Made by a program: the position numbers and the translations under genes. This document shows positions 24,683 to 32,688 of a DNA stretch of 32,688 bases, one piece after another. The stretch's first letter is position 1; each line of letters starts with the position of its first letter. The notes under the pieces are model-generated. The model worked only from the letters and a program-made list of their open reading frames with translations. It was not told the DNA's origin and searched no databases. This stretch comes from Microtetraspora glauca (GTDB taxonomy: Bacteria; Actinomycetota; Actinomycetes; Streptomycetales; Streptomycetaceae). The stretch spans positions 1 to 32,688 of the forward strand of contig JOFO01000058.1 of NCBI GenBank assembly GCA_000721275.1, written 5' to 3'.

Positions 24683-25740
24683 GAGGCGGCTCCCTGGGTG
24701 GGTCCGAAGGTCAGCGGGATGTTGTCGATCAGCCGGGTGGAGCCCACGCGCGCGGCGACCGCGAGGATCGCCTCGCCCCGGTGGCCGTCCTCGACCTCGG
24801 TGAAGTCGGCGGGGTCGATCAGGGCCAGGTAGTCGAGGACCAGCGGCGGCTCCGCCTGCGCGGCCTCGTCGAGGACCGCGCGCGCCGCCGCCCGTACGGC
24901 CTCGGCCCCGCAGCCCTCGGCGGCCTGCGCGACCGCGTGGGTGTCGGCGGCGGCCCGGGCCTCGCCGAGCCGGGACAGCGCCTCGGCGCGGGTCTCGGCC
25001 CGCACCTGGGCGCCGGGCAGGGCGACGGCGCGCGCGTGCAGCGCCTCCTGCGCGGCCAGCCGCTCGCGGGCGGCGAACAGCGCCCGGGAGAGGGCGAGGG
25101 CGGTACGCCGCTCGGGGGCCGACAGGTAGCGGTTGCGGCTCGACAGGGCGAGGCCGTCGGTCTCGCGGACCGTCGGGACGCCGACGACCTCCACCGGGAA
25201 GTTCAGGTCCGTCACCATGCGGCGGATGACGGCGAGCTGCTGGGCGTCCTTCTCACCGAAGAACGCCAGGTCCGGCCGGGTGAGGTGGAGCAGTTTGGCG
25301 ACGACGGTGAGGACGCCGTCGAAGTGGCCGGGGCGGGAGGCGCCCTCCAGGCGGTCGCCCATGGGTCCGGCGGTGATCCGGACCTGCGGCTCCCCGCCGG
25401 GGTACACCTCGTCGGCGGAGGGCGCGAAGACGGCGCTCGCGCCGGCGGCGGAGGCCAGCTCCAGGTCGGCGTCGAGGGTGCGCGGATAGCGGTCCAGGTC
25501 CTCGCCGGCGCCGAACTGGAGCGGGTTGACGAAGACGGTGACGACGACGAAGCCGTCCTTGCCGACCCGCTCGCGGGCGGCCCGGATCAGGGTGGCGTGG
25601 CCCTCGTGGAGGGCGCCCATGGTCATGACGACGGCGTTGCGCCCCGGCTCGGCGCCGTGGTGGGACCGCACGTACTCCAGGTCGTCCACGGTGGGCACCA
25701 GCTCCGCCGGCGCGGGGCTCTTCCGGTCGAACAGGCTCAT
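24679..25740 (-). CDS. panC: Pantothenate synthetase PanC
   Basis: A 353-residue ligase joining pantoate and beta-alanine with ATP. The family motifs are all present: [10 protein letters not shown] with the HxGH signature, VFVNPLQFG, the FGEKDAQQL nucleotide-binding loop, and [11 protein letters not shown] with the KMSKS-like element. An Ala/Arg-rich stretch around residues 245-300 makes it longer than the usual 280-310 residues. The ATG at 25740 overlaps the upstream DUF2520 stop (ATGA). It sits in front of nadB, so CoA and NAD precursor synthesis share one transcript. Confidence 0.97.
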   Translation of the reverse strand: MSLFDRKSPAPAELVPTVDDLEYVRSHHGAEPGRNAVVMTMGALHEGHATLIRAARERVGKDGFVVVTVFVNPLQFGAGEDLDRYPRTLDADLELASAAGASAVFAPSADEVYPGGEPQVRITAGPMGDRLEGASRPGHFDGVLTVVAKLLHLTRPDLAFFGEKDAQQLAVIRRMVTDLNFPVEVVGVPTVRETDGLALSSRNRYLSAPERRTALALSRALFAARERLAAQEALHARAVALPGAQVRAETRAEALSRLGEARAAADTHAVAQAAEGCGAEAVRAAARAVLDEAAQAEPPLVLDYLALIDPADFTEVEDGHRGEAILAVAARVGSTRLIDNIPLTFGPTQGAAS

Positions 25741-26696
25741 CGGTCGTCTCCTCGGGGCCCGTCGGCGGGGCCGGTGGTCTCGGCGCCGGCGTCGGCGGCG
25801 AGGACGCCCAGCAGGTCCTGGGCCAGCTCCGGCTTGAGCAGGCCGTGCGCGAGCGCCCGGTCGGCGGTGGTGCGGGCCATCGCCAGGTAGCCGGCGACGG
25901 TGCCGGGCGCGTGCTTGCGGAGCTCGGCCACGTGGGCGGCGACCGTGCCGGCGTCGCCGCGCGCGACGGGGCCGGTGAGGGCCGCGTCGCCGGACCGCAG
26001 CGCGTTGTCGAGCGCGGCGCCCAGGAGCGGGCCGAGCATCCGGTCGGGCGCGGCGACGCCGGCCGTGCGCAGCAGCTCCATCGACTGGGCGACCAGGGTG
26101 ACCAGGTGGTTCGCGCCGAGGGCGAGGGCCGCGTGGTACAGCGGCCGGGCCTCCTCGGCGACCCACTCGGGCTCCCCGCCCATCTCGATGACCAGCGCCT
26201 CCGCGGCCAGCCGCAGCTCCTCGGGGGCGGTCACGCCGAAGGAGCAGCCGGCGAGCCGCTGCACGTCGACGGCGGTGCCGGTGAAGGTCATGGCGGGGTG
26301 CAGGGCCAGCGGGAGGGCGCCCGCGCGGCGGGCCGGGTCCAGGACCCGGGCGCCGTACCGGCCCGAGGTGTGGACGATCAGCTGCCCGGGCCGGACCGCG
26401 CCGGTGCCGGCGAGCCCCTCGACGAGCCCGGGGAGGGCGTCGTCGGGGACGGTGAGCAGGACGAGGTCGGCGAGGGCGAGCACCCGCGCGGGCTCCACCA
26501 CCGGCACGTCCGGCAGCAGGTCGGCGGCGCGGCGCCGGGAGGCGTCGGAGACCGCGGAGACGGCGACGGGGCGGTGCCCGGCGAGCTGGAGGGAAGCGGC
26601 GAGGGCGGGGCCGACGCGGCCGGCGCCGACGACTCCGACGGTGAGCCGGGCGGGCCGGTCCTCGGCCCTGGGCTCTGGCGCTGCTGGTGCGTTCAC
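25737..26696 (-). CDS. Rossmann-like / DUF2520 oxidoreductase, PanG candidate
   Basis: A 319-residue NADP-type dehydrogenase of the 6PGDH-like fold. The nucleotide-binding loop is [13 protein letters not shown] at 20-32, [12 protein letters not shown] forms the next strand, [13 protein letters not shown] and LHPAMTF lead to the DUF2520 helical domain ([23 protein letters not shown]). Related proteins next to panC have been proposed as alternative ketopantoate reductases (PanG); I infer that role from the motif and neighbourhood only. GTG 26696 is chosen since GGAAGG lies upstream and TAGCAT could be the promoter; ATG 26753 is an alternative that would add 19 residues. It is the first gene of the cofactor operon. 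Confidence 0.85.
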   Translation of the reverse strand: MNAPAAPEPRAEDRPARLTVGVVGAGRVGPALAASLQLAGHRPVAVSAVSDASRRRAADLLPDVPVVEPARVLALADLVLLTVPDDALPGLVEGLAGTGAVRPGQLIVHTSGRYGARVLDPARRAGALPLALHPAMTFTGTAVDVQRLAGCSFGVTAPEELRLAAEALVIEMGGEPEWVAEEARPLYHAALALGANHLVTLVAQSMELLRTAGVAAPDRMLGPLLGAALDNALRSGDAALTGPVARGDAGTVAAHVAELRKHAPGTVAGYLAMARTTADRALAHGLLKPELAQDLLGVLAADAGAETTGPADGPRGDDR

Positions 26697-26751
26697 GGTG
26701 GTTACGGGCCTTCCGTTCCAGTCCTCGGCGGGTACCGGACGATTTCTGGCC

Positions 26752-26757
26752 ATGCTA
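26752..26757 (-). promoter_or_regulatory. Candidate -10 of the cofactor operon
   Basis: On the minus strand TAGCAT lies about 55 nt before the GTG at 26696. It overlaps the alternative ATG at 26753, which argues for the downstream start. No clear -35 is seen. The divergent gap with the aldolase gene is only 136 bp. Confidence 0.35.
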
Positions 26758-26832
26758 CGCCAGCGTTTCGTCCCTCCCCCCGGCTGCCCGGCACCCTGGG
26801 CGGGGGCGCGGCGGCGGTGTGATGATCCCTCC

Positions 26833-28044
26833 ATGGATCTCTCCACGGATACGGAACAGCTGCCACCCCAGACGCCCGGAGAGGTGACCGGCGAGGCTCC
26901 CGGCGAGGCCGCGGCGCGGCGGTACCGGGCGCAGGTCTGGGGCGGGGCCGCGCGCACGCTGTGGCGCCCGTCCGTGGACGGCACGGTCGGCGGGCGGCTG
27001 CGCGAGCTCGCCGCCTGGACGGAGGCGGCGGACCTCGCGGACGCGCTCCCCGACGTGTACGGCGACGGCCTGGTGGAGGTCCTGGAGGGGCGGGTCGCCG
27101 AGGAGCTGGGGATGGAGGCGGCCGTCTTCTTCCCGACCGGCACCATGGCCCAGCAGGTGGCGCTGCGCTGCTGGGCCGGGCGGACCGGCAGCCCGGTCGT
27201 CGCGCTCCATCCGCTCGCCCACCCGGAGGTGCACGAGGGCGGCGCCCTGGCGGCCGTCTCGGGGCTGCGGACGGTCCACCCGGCGGACGCGCCCCGGCTG
27301 CCGACGGCGGACGAGGTGCGGGACCACCCGGAGCCCTTCGGGACGCTGATGCTGGAGCTGCCGCTGCGGGACGCGGGCTTCGTGCTGCCGTCCTGGGAGG
27401 AGCTGGCCGCGACCGTCGGGGCGGCCCGGGAGCGGGACGCGGTCGTCCACTTCGACGGCGCCCGGCTGTGGGAGTGCCCGCCGCACCTCGGGCGGCCGCT
27501 CGCGGAGATCGCCGGGCTCGCGGACAGCGTGTACGTGTCGTTCTACAAGTCGCTCGGCGGGCTGTCCGGGGCGGCGCTCGCGGGACCCGAGGAGCTGGTG
27601 GCGGAGGCGCGCGTCTGGCTCCACCGGTACGGCGGCCAGGTCTTCCAGCAGTACCCGGCGGCGCTCGCGGCGCTGCGGGGCCTGGACACCGAGCTGCCCC
27701 GGCTGCCGTCGTACGTGGCGCACGCGCGCGTGGTGGCCGGCGCGCTGCGCGAGGCGCTGGCGGAGGAGGGCGGTCCGGGCTGGTTCCGGGTCCATCCGGA
27801 GCCGCCGCACACCCACCAGTTCCAGGTGTGGCTGCCGTACCCGCCGGACGTCCTGACGGCGGCGTCGCTCGCGCTGACCGAGCGGACCGGGACCTGCCTG
27901 TTCCGCCGCTGGTCGCCGCCGGGCGCGGGCGGCCCGCCGGGGGTCGCGGTCACCGAGGTGACGGTGGCCGGCCCGGGGCTGGAGTGGACGGCGGACGACG
28001 TCAGGCGGGCGGTACGGGACTTCCTGGCGCTGGTCCGGGCCTGA
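26833..28044 (+). CDS. Threonine-aldolase-like PLP enzyme
   Basis: A 403-residue fold-type I PLP enzyme of the beta-eliminating lyase / L-threonine aldolase family. The PLP lysine is K239 in VSFYKSLGGLSGA, and D208 in VHFDGARLWE contacts the ring nitrogen. FFPTGTMAQQ near residue 100 is the cofactor phosphate loop, and HTHQF-type residues lie near the C-terminus. Family members cleave threonine or allo-threonine to glycine and acetaldehyde; the true substrate is not shown by sequence. The ATG at 26833 opens the conserved part; much longer frames upstream are antisense to the DUF2520 gene. It is divergent from the cofactor operon. Confidence 0.9.
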   Translation: MDLSTDTEQLPPQTPGEVTGEAPGEAAARRYRAQVWGGAARTLWRPSVDGTVGGRLRELAAWTEAADLADALPDVYGDGLVEVLEGRVAEELGMEAAVFFPTGTMAQQVALRCWAGRTGSPVVALHPLAHPEVHEGGALAAVSGLRTVHPADAPRLPTADEVRDHPEPFGTLMLELPLRDAGFVLPSWEELAATVGAARERDAVVHFDGARLWECPPHLGRPLAEIAGLADSVYVSFYKSLGGLSGAALAGPEELVAEARVWLHRYGGQVFQQYPAALAALRGLDTELPRLPSYVAHARVVAGALREALAEEGGPGWFRVHPEPPHTHQFQVWLPYPPDVLTAASLALTERTGTCLFRRWSPPGAGGPPGVAVTEVTVAGPGLEWTADDVRRAVRDFLALVRA

Positions 28045-28160
28045 GGGCGCCGCCGGCCGGCCCCGGGTCCCGGCCTCGTCTGCCGCTCGCGGGGAGGCCC
28101 CGGGCCCCGGCCCGCCTCACGCGCGCGGCAAGGTCCGCGGGGAGGCCCGGAGCCGGGGCC

Positions 28161-28382
28161 TCAGCCGGTTTCCCGGCGGAGGCCGAGGCGGGCCGCGGCC
28201 CGGGACAGGGCCGCGCGGAGGCGGCCGGTCGCGGGCCGGCCGGCCACCACGCGGGCGAAGCGCCGCCGGTCGCGGAGCTCGCGCAGCACGGCCAGGTCGT
28301 GGGTGCCGGGGGCGGGCGGGGCCGGTTCGCCGCGCCGGGCGGCCCGGTAGCTGTCGAAGAGGTGCTGCTGCAGCGCGTCCAT
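28161..28382 (-). CDS. 73-residue hypothetical protein
   Basis: Begins MDALQQHLFDSYRAARRGEP and ends in a basic, Arg/Leu/Ala-rich helical region (LRELRDRRRFARVVAGRP ... LRAALSRAAARLGLRRE). No signal, membrane helix or known motif is seen. GGTGAG lies 7 nt before the ATG at 28382, and codon bias is acceptable, so it is probably expressed. Its stop lies within GAGGCCCCGG...CCGGGGCCTC (28094-28162), a long-range inverted repeat shared with the convergent aldolase gene. It is divergent from the ArsR-type regulator 100 bp away. Confidence 0.6.
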   Translation of the reverse strand: MDALQQHLFDSYRAARRGEPAPPAPGTHDLAVLRELRDRRRFARVVAGRPATGRLRAALSRAAARLGLRRETG

Positions 28383-28482
28383 GCGCTCACCCTGGAGCCG
28401 TCCCGGCCCGCTCCGCCCGTCGTTTGACGGCGCTCGTCAATCGACGCGACGGGCGCCCCGGTCCGTCCCCCACCATGGGGGC

Positions 28483-29574
28483 GTGAGCGTGACCATCGAC
28501 ATCACCGGAGTGCCGGCCGAGCGGATCTCCTTCTGCCCCTCGCCGCTGGCCGAACTCGCCAGCGCCGTCCACGTCCTGGCGGAGCCGGGCCACCATCCCG
28601 GCCACCACGCGTGGGCGACCGCGACCACCGCCGCCCTCGAACCGGGCCTCGCGGACCGGCTCCTGGAGGCCGACTTCATGTGGCGGTCGACGCGCTCCGA
28701 CTTCCTGCTGCCCGCGCGGCCCCGCGAGACCCTGGCCGAGGAGCTGGACGACCTCGACCGCATGGACGACGAGACCTTCGTCCGCGCCGCCCTGGAGATC
28801 TCGTGCAGCCCCCGGTCCGTCCGGGGCGACATACCGTCCCCGCTGGTCGACGAGCAGTCCCGGCGGCGGGCCCTGGACCTGGCCGCCGCGCGCGGCCCGC
28901 GGCAGGCCGCCTTCGCCGAGCGGATGATCACCGCGCCGACCGCCACGCGCGCGTGGATCCGCCGGCTCCTGGAGGACTGCGACGAGGCGTTCTTCGCCGA
29001 CGCCTGGCGCCGGATCCGGGTGCAGCTCGCCGCCGACGCCCGCCACAAGACGGAGCTGATGCGCCACAAGGGGCTCGCCGAGGCGCTGGCGGACGCGTCC
29101 CGGGCGCTGACCCTGGAGGAGGACGGCGACGGCACCCGGATCGTGGTCGACAAGCTGATGGAGGCGCGGGCCGACGCCCGCACCGGGGCCCTGACCCTGG
29201 TGCCGAGCGCCTTCGGCCGACCGCACCTGATCGCCGTGTACTCGCCCGGCTGGCAGCCGGTGATCATGTACCCGGCGGCGAGCCGCGAGGTCGGCGGCCT
29301 GGAGACGGTGGAGACCGTGCAGCTGCGGCTGGACGCGCTCGCCCACCCGGTGCGGATGCGGATGTGCCGCAGCCTGGCGCGCGGCCCGTACTCGACGAGC
29401 GAGCTGGCCGACGCGTACGGCATCACCGCCCCCGAGGTCTCCCGGCACCTCGCCGTCCTCCGCAGGGCGGGCCTGCTGACCACCCGGCGCCGCGGCCGGT
29501 ACGTCCTGCACCAGCTGGACTTCTCGGTCGTCGTCCGCCTGGGCAGCGACTTCCTGGAGTCGGTGCTGCGCTGA
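28483..29574 (+). CDS. ArsR-type HTH regulator with DUF5937-like N-terminus
   Basis: A 363-residue regulator. The N-terminal 260 residues are a large helical domain (starting ISFCPSPLAELASAVHVLAEPGHHPGHHAWA) seen in Streptomyces regulators annotated DUF5937. The C-terminal winged helix is ArsR-like: LRLDALAHPVRMRMCRSLARGPYSTSELADAYGITAPEVSRHLAVLRRAGLLTTRR is spread over about residues 285-340. No obvious metal-binding CxC is present, so the signal is probably not a metal. GTG 28483 is listed; GTG 28489 is equally possible. It ends against the two-component regulator gene, with both stops in one hairpin. Confidence 0.88.
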   Translation: MSVTIDITGVPAERISFCPSPLAELASAVHVLAEPGHHPGHHAWATATTAALEPGLADRLLEADFMWRSTRSDFLLPARPRETLAEELDDLDRMDDETFVRAALEISCSPRSVRGDIPSPLVDEQSRRRALDLAAARGPRQAAFAERMITAPTATRAWIRRLLEDCDEAFFADAWRRIRVQLAADARHKTELMRHKGLAEALADASRALTLEEDGDGTRIVVDKLMEARADARTGALTLVPSAFGRPHLIAVYSPGWQPVIMYPAASREVGGLETVETVQLRLDALAHPVRMRMCRSLARGPYSTSELADAYGITAPEVSRHLAVLRRAGLLTTRRRGRYVLHQLDFSVVVRLGSDFLESVLR

Positions 29575-29597
29575 GCCGCCGCCCGGCGCCGCTCAGC
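29570..29597. terminator. Hairpin made from two convergent stop codons
   Basis: GCTGAGC (29570-29576) and GCTCAGC (29591-29597) pair perfectly around a 14-nt GC-rich loop that can itself pair (GCCG/CGGC). The TGA of the ArsR-type gene and the stop of the response regulator are both within the arms. This is likely a compact bidirectional terminator. Confidence 0.5.
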
Positions 29598-30267
29598 CCT
29601 TGCCGCCGCCCGCGCGGACCAGCCCCGTCTCGTACGCGAGGACCACGACCTGGACGCGGTCGCGCAGGCCCAGCTTGGTGAGGATGCGGCCCACGTGCGT
29701 CTTGACGGTGGCCTCCGAGAGGACCAGCCGGGCGGCGATCTCGCCGTTGGACAGGCCCTGGGCGACGAGCAGCATGACCTCCCGCTCGCGCTCGGTCAGC
29801 TTCTCCACCTCGGGGTGCTCGGGCTCGCGGCCGGAGGACGGCAGCATCGGGGAGAAGCGGTCGAGCAGCCGGCGCGTGGTCGACGGGGCGACGACGGCGT
29901 CGCCGCTGTGCACCGAGCGGATCGCGGCCAGCAGCTCGGCCGGCGGCACGTCCTTCAGCATGAAGCCGCTCGCGCCCGCCTTCAGGCCGGAGAAGGCGTA
30001 CTCGTCGAGGTCGAAGGTGGTCAGGATGAGCACCTTCGGGGCGTCCGGGGCGGCGCAGATCCGGCGGGTGGCCTCCACGCCGTCGAGGCGCGGCATCCGG
30101 ACGTCCATGAGCACCACGTCCACCGCGGTGGCCCGCAGCACCTCCAGGGCCTCCGCCCCGTCGCCCGCCTCCGCCACGACCTCCATGTCCGGCTGGGCGG
30201 CCAGCACCATGCGGAAACCGGTGCGCAGCAGCACCTGGTCGTCGACGAGCATCACGCGGATGGACAT
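29593..30267 (-). CDS. Response regulator, NarL/LuxR family
   Basis: A 224-residue response regulator. The receiver has VDDQ, phospho-acceptor D55 ([12 protein letters not shown]), T84-T85 in LILTTFD and K104-D105 in [11 protein letters not shown]. The C-terminal LuxR helix-turn-helix is [50 protein letters not shown] across 160-210. The ATG at 30267 has GAAGGA 9 nt upstream. The kinase gene ends 38 bp upstream on the same strand, so this is a cognate pair. The signal and targets are unknown; such pairs are numerous in Streptomyces. Confidence 0.95.
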   Translation of the reverse strand: MSIRVMLVDDQVLLRTGFRMVLAAQPDMEVVAEAGDGAEALEVLRATAVDVVLMDVRMPRLDGVEATRRICAAPDAPKVLILTTFDLDEYAFSGLKAGASGFMLKDVPPAELLAAIRSVHSGDAVVAPSTTRRLLDRFSPMLPSSGREPEHPEVEKLTEREREVMLLVAQGLSNGEIAARLVLSEATVKTHVGRILTKLGLRDRVQVVVLAYETGLVRAGGGKG

Positions 30268-30305
30268 GCGGTTCCTTCGGTGAGGGAGGGGACGGGCTCG
30301 GGCTC

Positions 30306-31508
30306 TCAGTGTGCGGGCTTCAGCGGCAGCAGGGCACTGATCCGGAAGCCGCCGCCCGGCCGCGGGCCCGCGTCCAGGGTGCCGCCCACCATGCCGACCC
30401 GCTCCCGCATGCCGATGAGGCCGTGCCCGGCGCCGTCCGCGCCGCCGTCCTCGTACAGCTCCTGGGGCGCGCCGCGGCCGTCGTCCTCGACGAGCAGGCC
30501 GAGGCCGTCGTCGAAGTAGACGAGCCGGACGCTGGCGCCGGCGTCGGGGCCGCCGTGCTTGCGGGTGTTGGTGAGGGCTTCCTGGACGATCCGGTAGGCG
30601 GTCAGGCCGACGCCGGTGGGCAGCTCGCGGGGGGTGCCCTCGACGGTGAGGTCGACGGCCAGGCCGGCACCCCTGACCTGCTCGACCAGCTCCTCGATCT
30701 GCTCCACGTCGGGCTGCGGCACGTACTCCCCCGCCTCCTGGTGTTCGCCGGTGCGCAGGATGCCGAGGAGCCGGCGCATCTCGGCGAGCGCCTGCCGGCC
30801 GGTGGTGGAGATGGTCTCCAGGGCCTGTTTGGCGGTCTCCGGGGAGGAGTCCATGACGTAGGCGGCGCCGTCGGCCTGCACGACCATCACGGAGACGTTG
30901 TGCGCGACGACGTCGTGGAGCTCGCGGGCGATCCGGGCCCGCTCGGCGGCGACCGCGACCTTGGCCTGGGCCTCCCGCTCGCGCTCCAGCCGGGCGGCCT
31001 TCTCCTCCAGCTGCGCGAAGTAGGCGCGGCGGGTGCGGAGCGAGTCGCCGAGGACCCAGGCGAGGGCGAACGGCACGGCCATGATCACCGTGAAGAAGAC
31101 CCGGGCGGGCACCGAGACGGTCTCCTCCAGCGGCCAGCGCAGCTGGGAGAGCGGGGCCGCGCACAGTCCGCCGACGAGGGCGAGCCGGGACGCCCAGCGG
31201 GGGCCGTCGTGGGCGGCCACGGTGAAGATGATGACGAGCATGGCGAAGTCCGCCATGAACGTCTCCAGGTCGAGGACCAGCTGGGCGACGCCGAGGGCGA
31301 CGGCCAGCAGGAGCATCCGCTCGGGCGCCTTCCGGCGCAGGGCGACGACCAGCGAGAAGAGGACGGCGACCACCGCGTAGCCGGGGGCGTGGTCGTAGGC
31401 CGGGGCCGTCGACCCGATCCACAGCGCGGAGAGCCCGAGGAGGGCGACGGCCCAGAAGACGTCGACGCCCGTCGGGTGACTGCGGAGGAAGTCGTAGAGG
31501 CGCTGCAC
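30306..31508 (-). CDS. Sensor histidine kinase, NarL-partner type
   Basis: A 400-residue HisKA_3 kinase. About five to six membrane helices fill residues 18-155 with little extracytoplasmic sequence, so it may sense within the membrane. A coiled-coil linker ([30 protein letters not shown] in pieces, 167-196) leads to H198 in [15 protein letters not shown]. The ATPase domain has the N-box [10 protein letters not shown]1 DDGRG and G2 [11 protein letters not shown]. It ends PAH. The GTG at 31508 has no Shine-Dalgarno but TACTCT ends 7 nt before it. Kinase and regulator form a two-gene operon. Confidence 0.93.
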   Translation of the reverse strand: MQRLYDFLRSHPTGVDVFWAVALLGLSALWIGSTAPAYDHAPGYAVVAVLFSLVVALRRKAPERMLLLAVALGVAQLVLDLETFMADFAMLVIIFTVAAHDGPRWASRLALVGGLCAAPLSQLRWPLEETVSVPARVFFTVIMAVPFALAWVLGDSLRTRRAYFAQLEEKAARLEREREAQAKVAVAAERARIARELHDVVAHNVSVMVVQADGAAYVMDSSPETAKQALETISTTGRQALAEMRRLLGILRTGEHQEAGEYVPQPDVEQIEELVEQVRGAGLAVDLTVEGTPRELPTGVGLTAYRIVQEALTNTRKHGGPDAGASVRLVYFDDGLGLLVEDDGRGAPQELYEDGGADGAGHGLIGMRERVGMVGGTLDAGPRPGGGFRISALLPLKPAH

Positions 31509-31515
31509 GTAACCC

Positions 31516-31521
31516 AGAGTA
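31516..31521 (-). promoter_or_regulatory. Candidate -10 of the kinase gene, leaderless
   Basis: TACTCT on the minus strand is followed by 7 nt and the GTG at 31508. A TTGATC lies 20 bp further upstream, longer than the usual spacing. The divergent gap to the methyltransferase gene is only 96 bp. Confidence 0.4.
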
Positions 31522-31591
31522 GGGAACGGGCGCGGGCGCGGGATCAACCGTGCGGTCGATCCTTGCGGCGGGACCCGTACGCCCCGGGGTG

Positions 31592-31597
31592 GAGACT
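31592..31597 (+). promoter_or_regulatory. Candidate -10 of the methyltransferase gene, leaderless
   Basis: GAGACT, one base from TAGACT, ends 7 nt before the GTG at 31605, with GGGG only 3-6 nt from the start. The geometry matches that at the divergent kinase gene. Confidence 0.3.
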
Positions 31598-31604
31598 GGG
31601 GCGC

Positions 31605-32606
31605 GTGACGGATGACGTGGCGGACGGGACGGGCCTGCCGGAGGGCGGCGGGCGGGAGTGGCGGCGCTGGCGGGAGGCGGCGGAGCGGGCGCTGTACGGC
31701 CCCGGCGGGTTCTTCCTGCGCCCCGAGGGTCCCGCCGGTCACTTCCGCACCTCGGTGCACGCGTCGCCGCTGTTCGCGCGGGCGGTGGCCCGGCTGCTGG
31801 TGGCGACGGCGGAGGAGCTGGACACGGACGAGGTCGCCTTCGTGGACGTGGGCGCGGGCCGGGGCGAGCTGGTGACCGGGGTGCTGGCGGCGGTCCCGGC
31901 GGGGCTGCGGGTGCGGGCGTACGCGGTGGAGCGGGCCGCCCGGCCGGACGGTCTTGACCCGCGGGTGGAGTGGACCGGCCGGCCGCCGGAGGGCGTGCGC
32001 GGGCTGCTCTTCGCGAACGAGTGGCTGGACAACGTGCCGGTGGACGTCGCCGAGGCGGACGAGGACGGCACGGTCCGGTACGTGGAGGTGCGCGCCGACG
32101 GCACCGAGCGGCCGGGCGCGCCGGTGACGGGGCCGGACGCGGAGTGGCTGGACCGCTGGTGGCCGCCGGCCGCGCCGGGCGAGCGGGCGGAGATCGGCCG
32201 GCCCCGGGACGAGGCGTGGGCGGCGGCGGTCGGTTCGCTGGCGGCGGGCCGCGCGGTGGCGGTGGACTACGGGCACGTACGGGGCTCCCGGCCGCCCTTC
32301 GGGACGCTGACCGGCTTCCGGGCGGGCCGCGAGGTGGCGCCGGTGCCGGACGGGCGCGGCGACCTCACCGCGCACGTGGCCATGGACGCCTGCGCGGCGG
32401 CGGTCCACGCGCGCGTGCCGGCGGAACTGACGACCCAGCGGGAGGCGCTGCGCGGGCTCGGGGTCTCGGGCGGCCGGCCGCCGCTGGCGCTGGCATCGGC
32501 GGACCCGGCGGCGTACGTGCGGGCGCTGTCCGCCGCGGGCGAGGCGGCGGAGCTGACCGCGCGCGGCGGGTTGGGCGACTTCCTGTGGCTGAGCCAGCGG
32601 GTCTGA
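31605..32606 (+). CDS. SAM-dependent methyltransferase, MidA/NDUFAF7 type
   Basis: A 333-residue class I methyltransferase. The SAM motif I is [18 protein letters not shown] at about 83-100, followed by [17 protein letters not shown], the family's NE-x-x-D-x-x-P signature. AVDYGH and [11 protein letters not shown] are further conserved elements. In eukaryotes this family (NDUFAF7, MidA) methylates an arginine of a complex I subunit; the bacterial substrate is not known, and the gene is not next to nuo genes here. The GTG at 31605 starts the frame; a much longer frame from 30309 is antisense to the kinase gene. Its last codons contain one copy of the 49-bp duplication. Confidence 0.9.
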   Translation: MTDDVADGTGLPEGGGREWRRWREAAERALYGPGGFFLRPEGPAGHFRTSVHASPLFARAVARLLVATAEELDTDEVAFVDVGAGRGELVTGVLAAVPAGLRVRAYAVERAARPDGLDPRVEWTGRPPEGVRGLLFANEWLDNVPVDVAEADEDGTVRYVEVRADGTERPGAPVTGPDAEWLDRWWPPAAPGERAEIGRPRDEAWAAAVGSLAAGRAVAVDYGHVRGSRPPFGTLTGFRAGREVAPVPDGRGDLTAHVAMDACAAAVHARVPAELTTQREALRGLGVSGGRPPLALASADPAAYVRALSAAGEAAELTARGGLGDFLWLSQRV

Positions 32607-32688
32607 GGAGCCGAGGCTTCGGGGGCGGGGGGGGCCGCCCCGCCGCTGGCGCTGGCATCGGCGGACCCGGCGGCGTACGTGCGGGCGC
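32478..32688 (+). repeat. 49-bp exact direct duplication reaching the window end
   Basis: Bases 32640-32688 are identical to 32478-32526, inside the methyltransferase gene. The offset is 162 bp (54 codons). The match runs to the last base of the window, so its true length is unknown. It is either a tandem duplication of the gene's 3' end plus 34 bp after the stop, or an artefact. Confidence 0.8.

Noticed and set aside
25900..26832. Upstream extension of the aldolase frame
   Set aside because: It is antisense to the DUF2520 gene with poor composition; the conserved enzyme starts at 26833.
30309..31604. Upstream extension of the methyltransferase frame
   Set aside because: It is antisense to the kinase gene; the methyltransferase family starts shortly before [20 protein letters not shown].

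Overview
The window is a high-GC actinobacterial chromosome segment, almost certainly Streptomyces or a close relative. The reasons are the strong third-codon-position GC bias, frequent GTG starts, the sigE-cseA-cseB-cseC cell-envelope stress operon, Lsr2, the double-Clp-N ClpC, and a gene order that, as far as I recall, matches the S. coelicolor SCO335x-SCO339x core region. It looks like core chromosome: I see no transposase, integrase, tRNA, rRNA or CRISPR array.

Layout, left to right. 1-5022: an undecided left edge, then a large membrane protein (sigma-factor-like and zinc-finger-like N-terminus, BACON domain, Pro/Thr tail) divergent from radA, with two DnaA boxes between them; disA (c-di-AMP synthase) follows radA. 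5023-7766: a membrane-anchored BsuPI-like protein divergent from a PAP2 phosphatase and mutY. 7800-11442: the sigE-cseABC operon, closed by a strong bidirectional terminator. 11455-14426: a DHA2-type efflux pump divergent from its TetR regulator, then a secreted M23 peptidase. 14427-17589: a 640-bp non-coding gap with palindromes, then clpC. 18063-21171: an SCO3374-family gene, lsr2, a GNAT acetyltransferase, a BlaI-type regulator, a 58-residue membrane protein and a Streptomyces-type hypothetical. 21172-26696: a tightly overlapping cofactor operon, DUF2520 gene-panC-nadB-nadC-coaX, which joins pantothenate/CoA and NAD synthesis. 26833-32688: a threonine-aldolase-like enzyme, a small ORF, an ArsR/DUF5937 regulator, a NarL-type two-component pair and a MidA/NDUFAF7-type methyltransferase. 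A 49-bp exact duplication touches the right edge.

How the genes work together. Much of the left two thirds concerns envelope and genome surveillance: c-di-AMP and DNA repair (radA, disA, mutY), envelope stress signalling (sigE/cse), wall hydrolysis (M23), drug efflux, proteolysis (clpC) and chromatin silencing (lsr2). The right third is cofactor metabolism and signalling.

The most unusual signals are these: the apparent sigma/anti-sigma/BACON fusion; a Cys-rich extension on NadC; an Asp-to-Asn change in the first phosphate-binding motif of CoaX; a template-strand G-quadruplex motif between cseA and cseB; a DosR-like 18-bp palindrome in the clpC-M23 gap; paired DnaA boxes before radA; repeated leaderless-type promoter geometry; and the terminal duplication. 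No clearly novel multi-gene system is visible.
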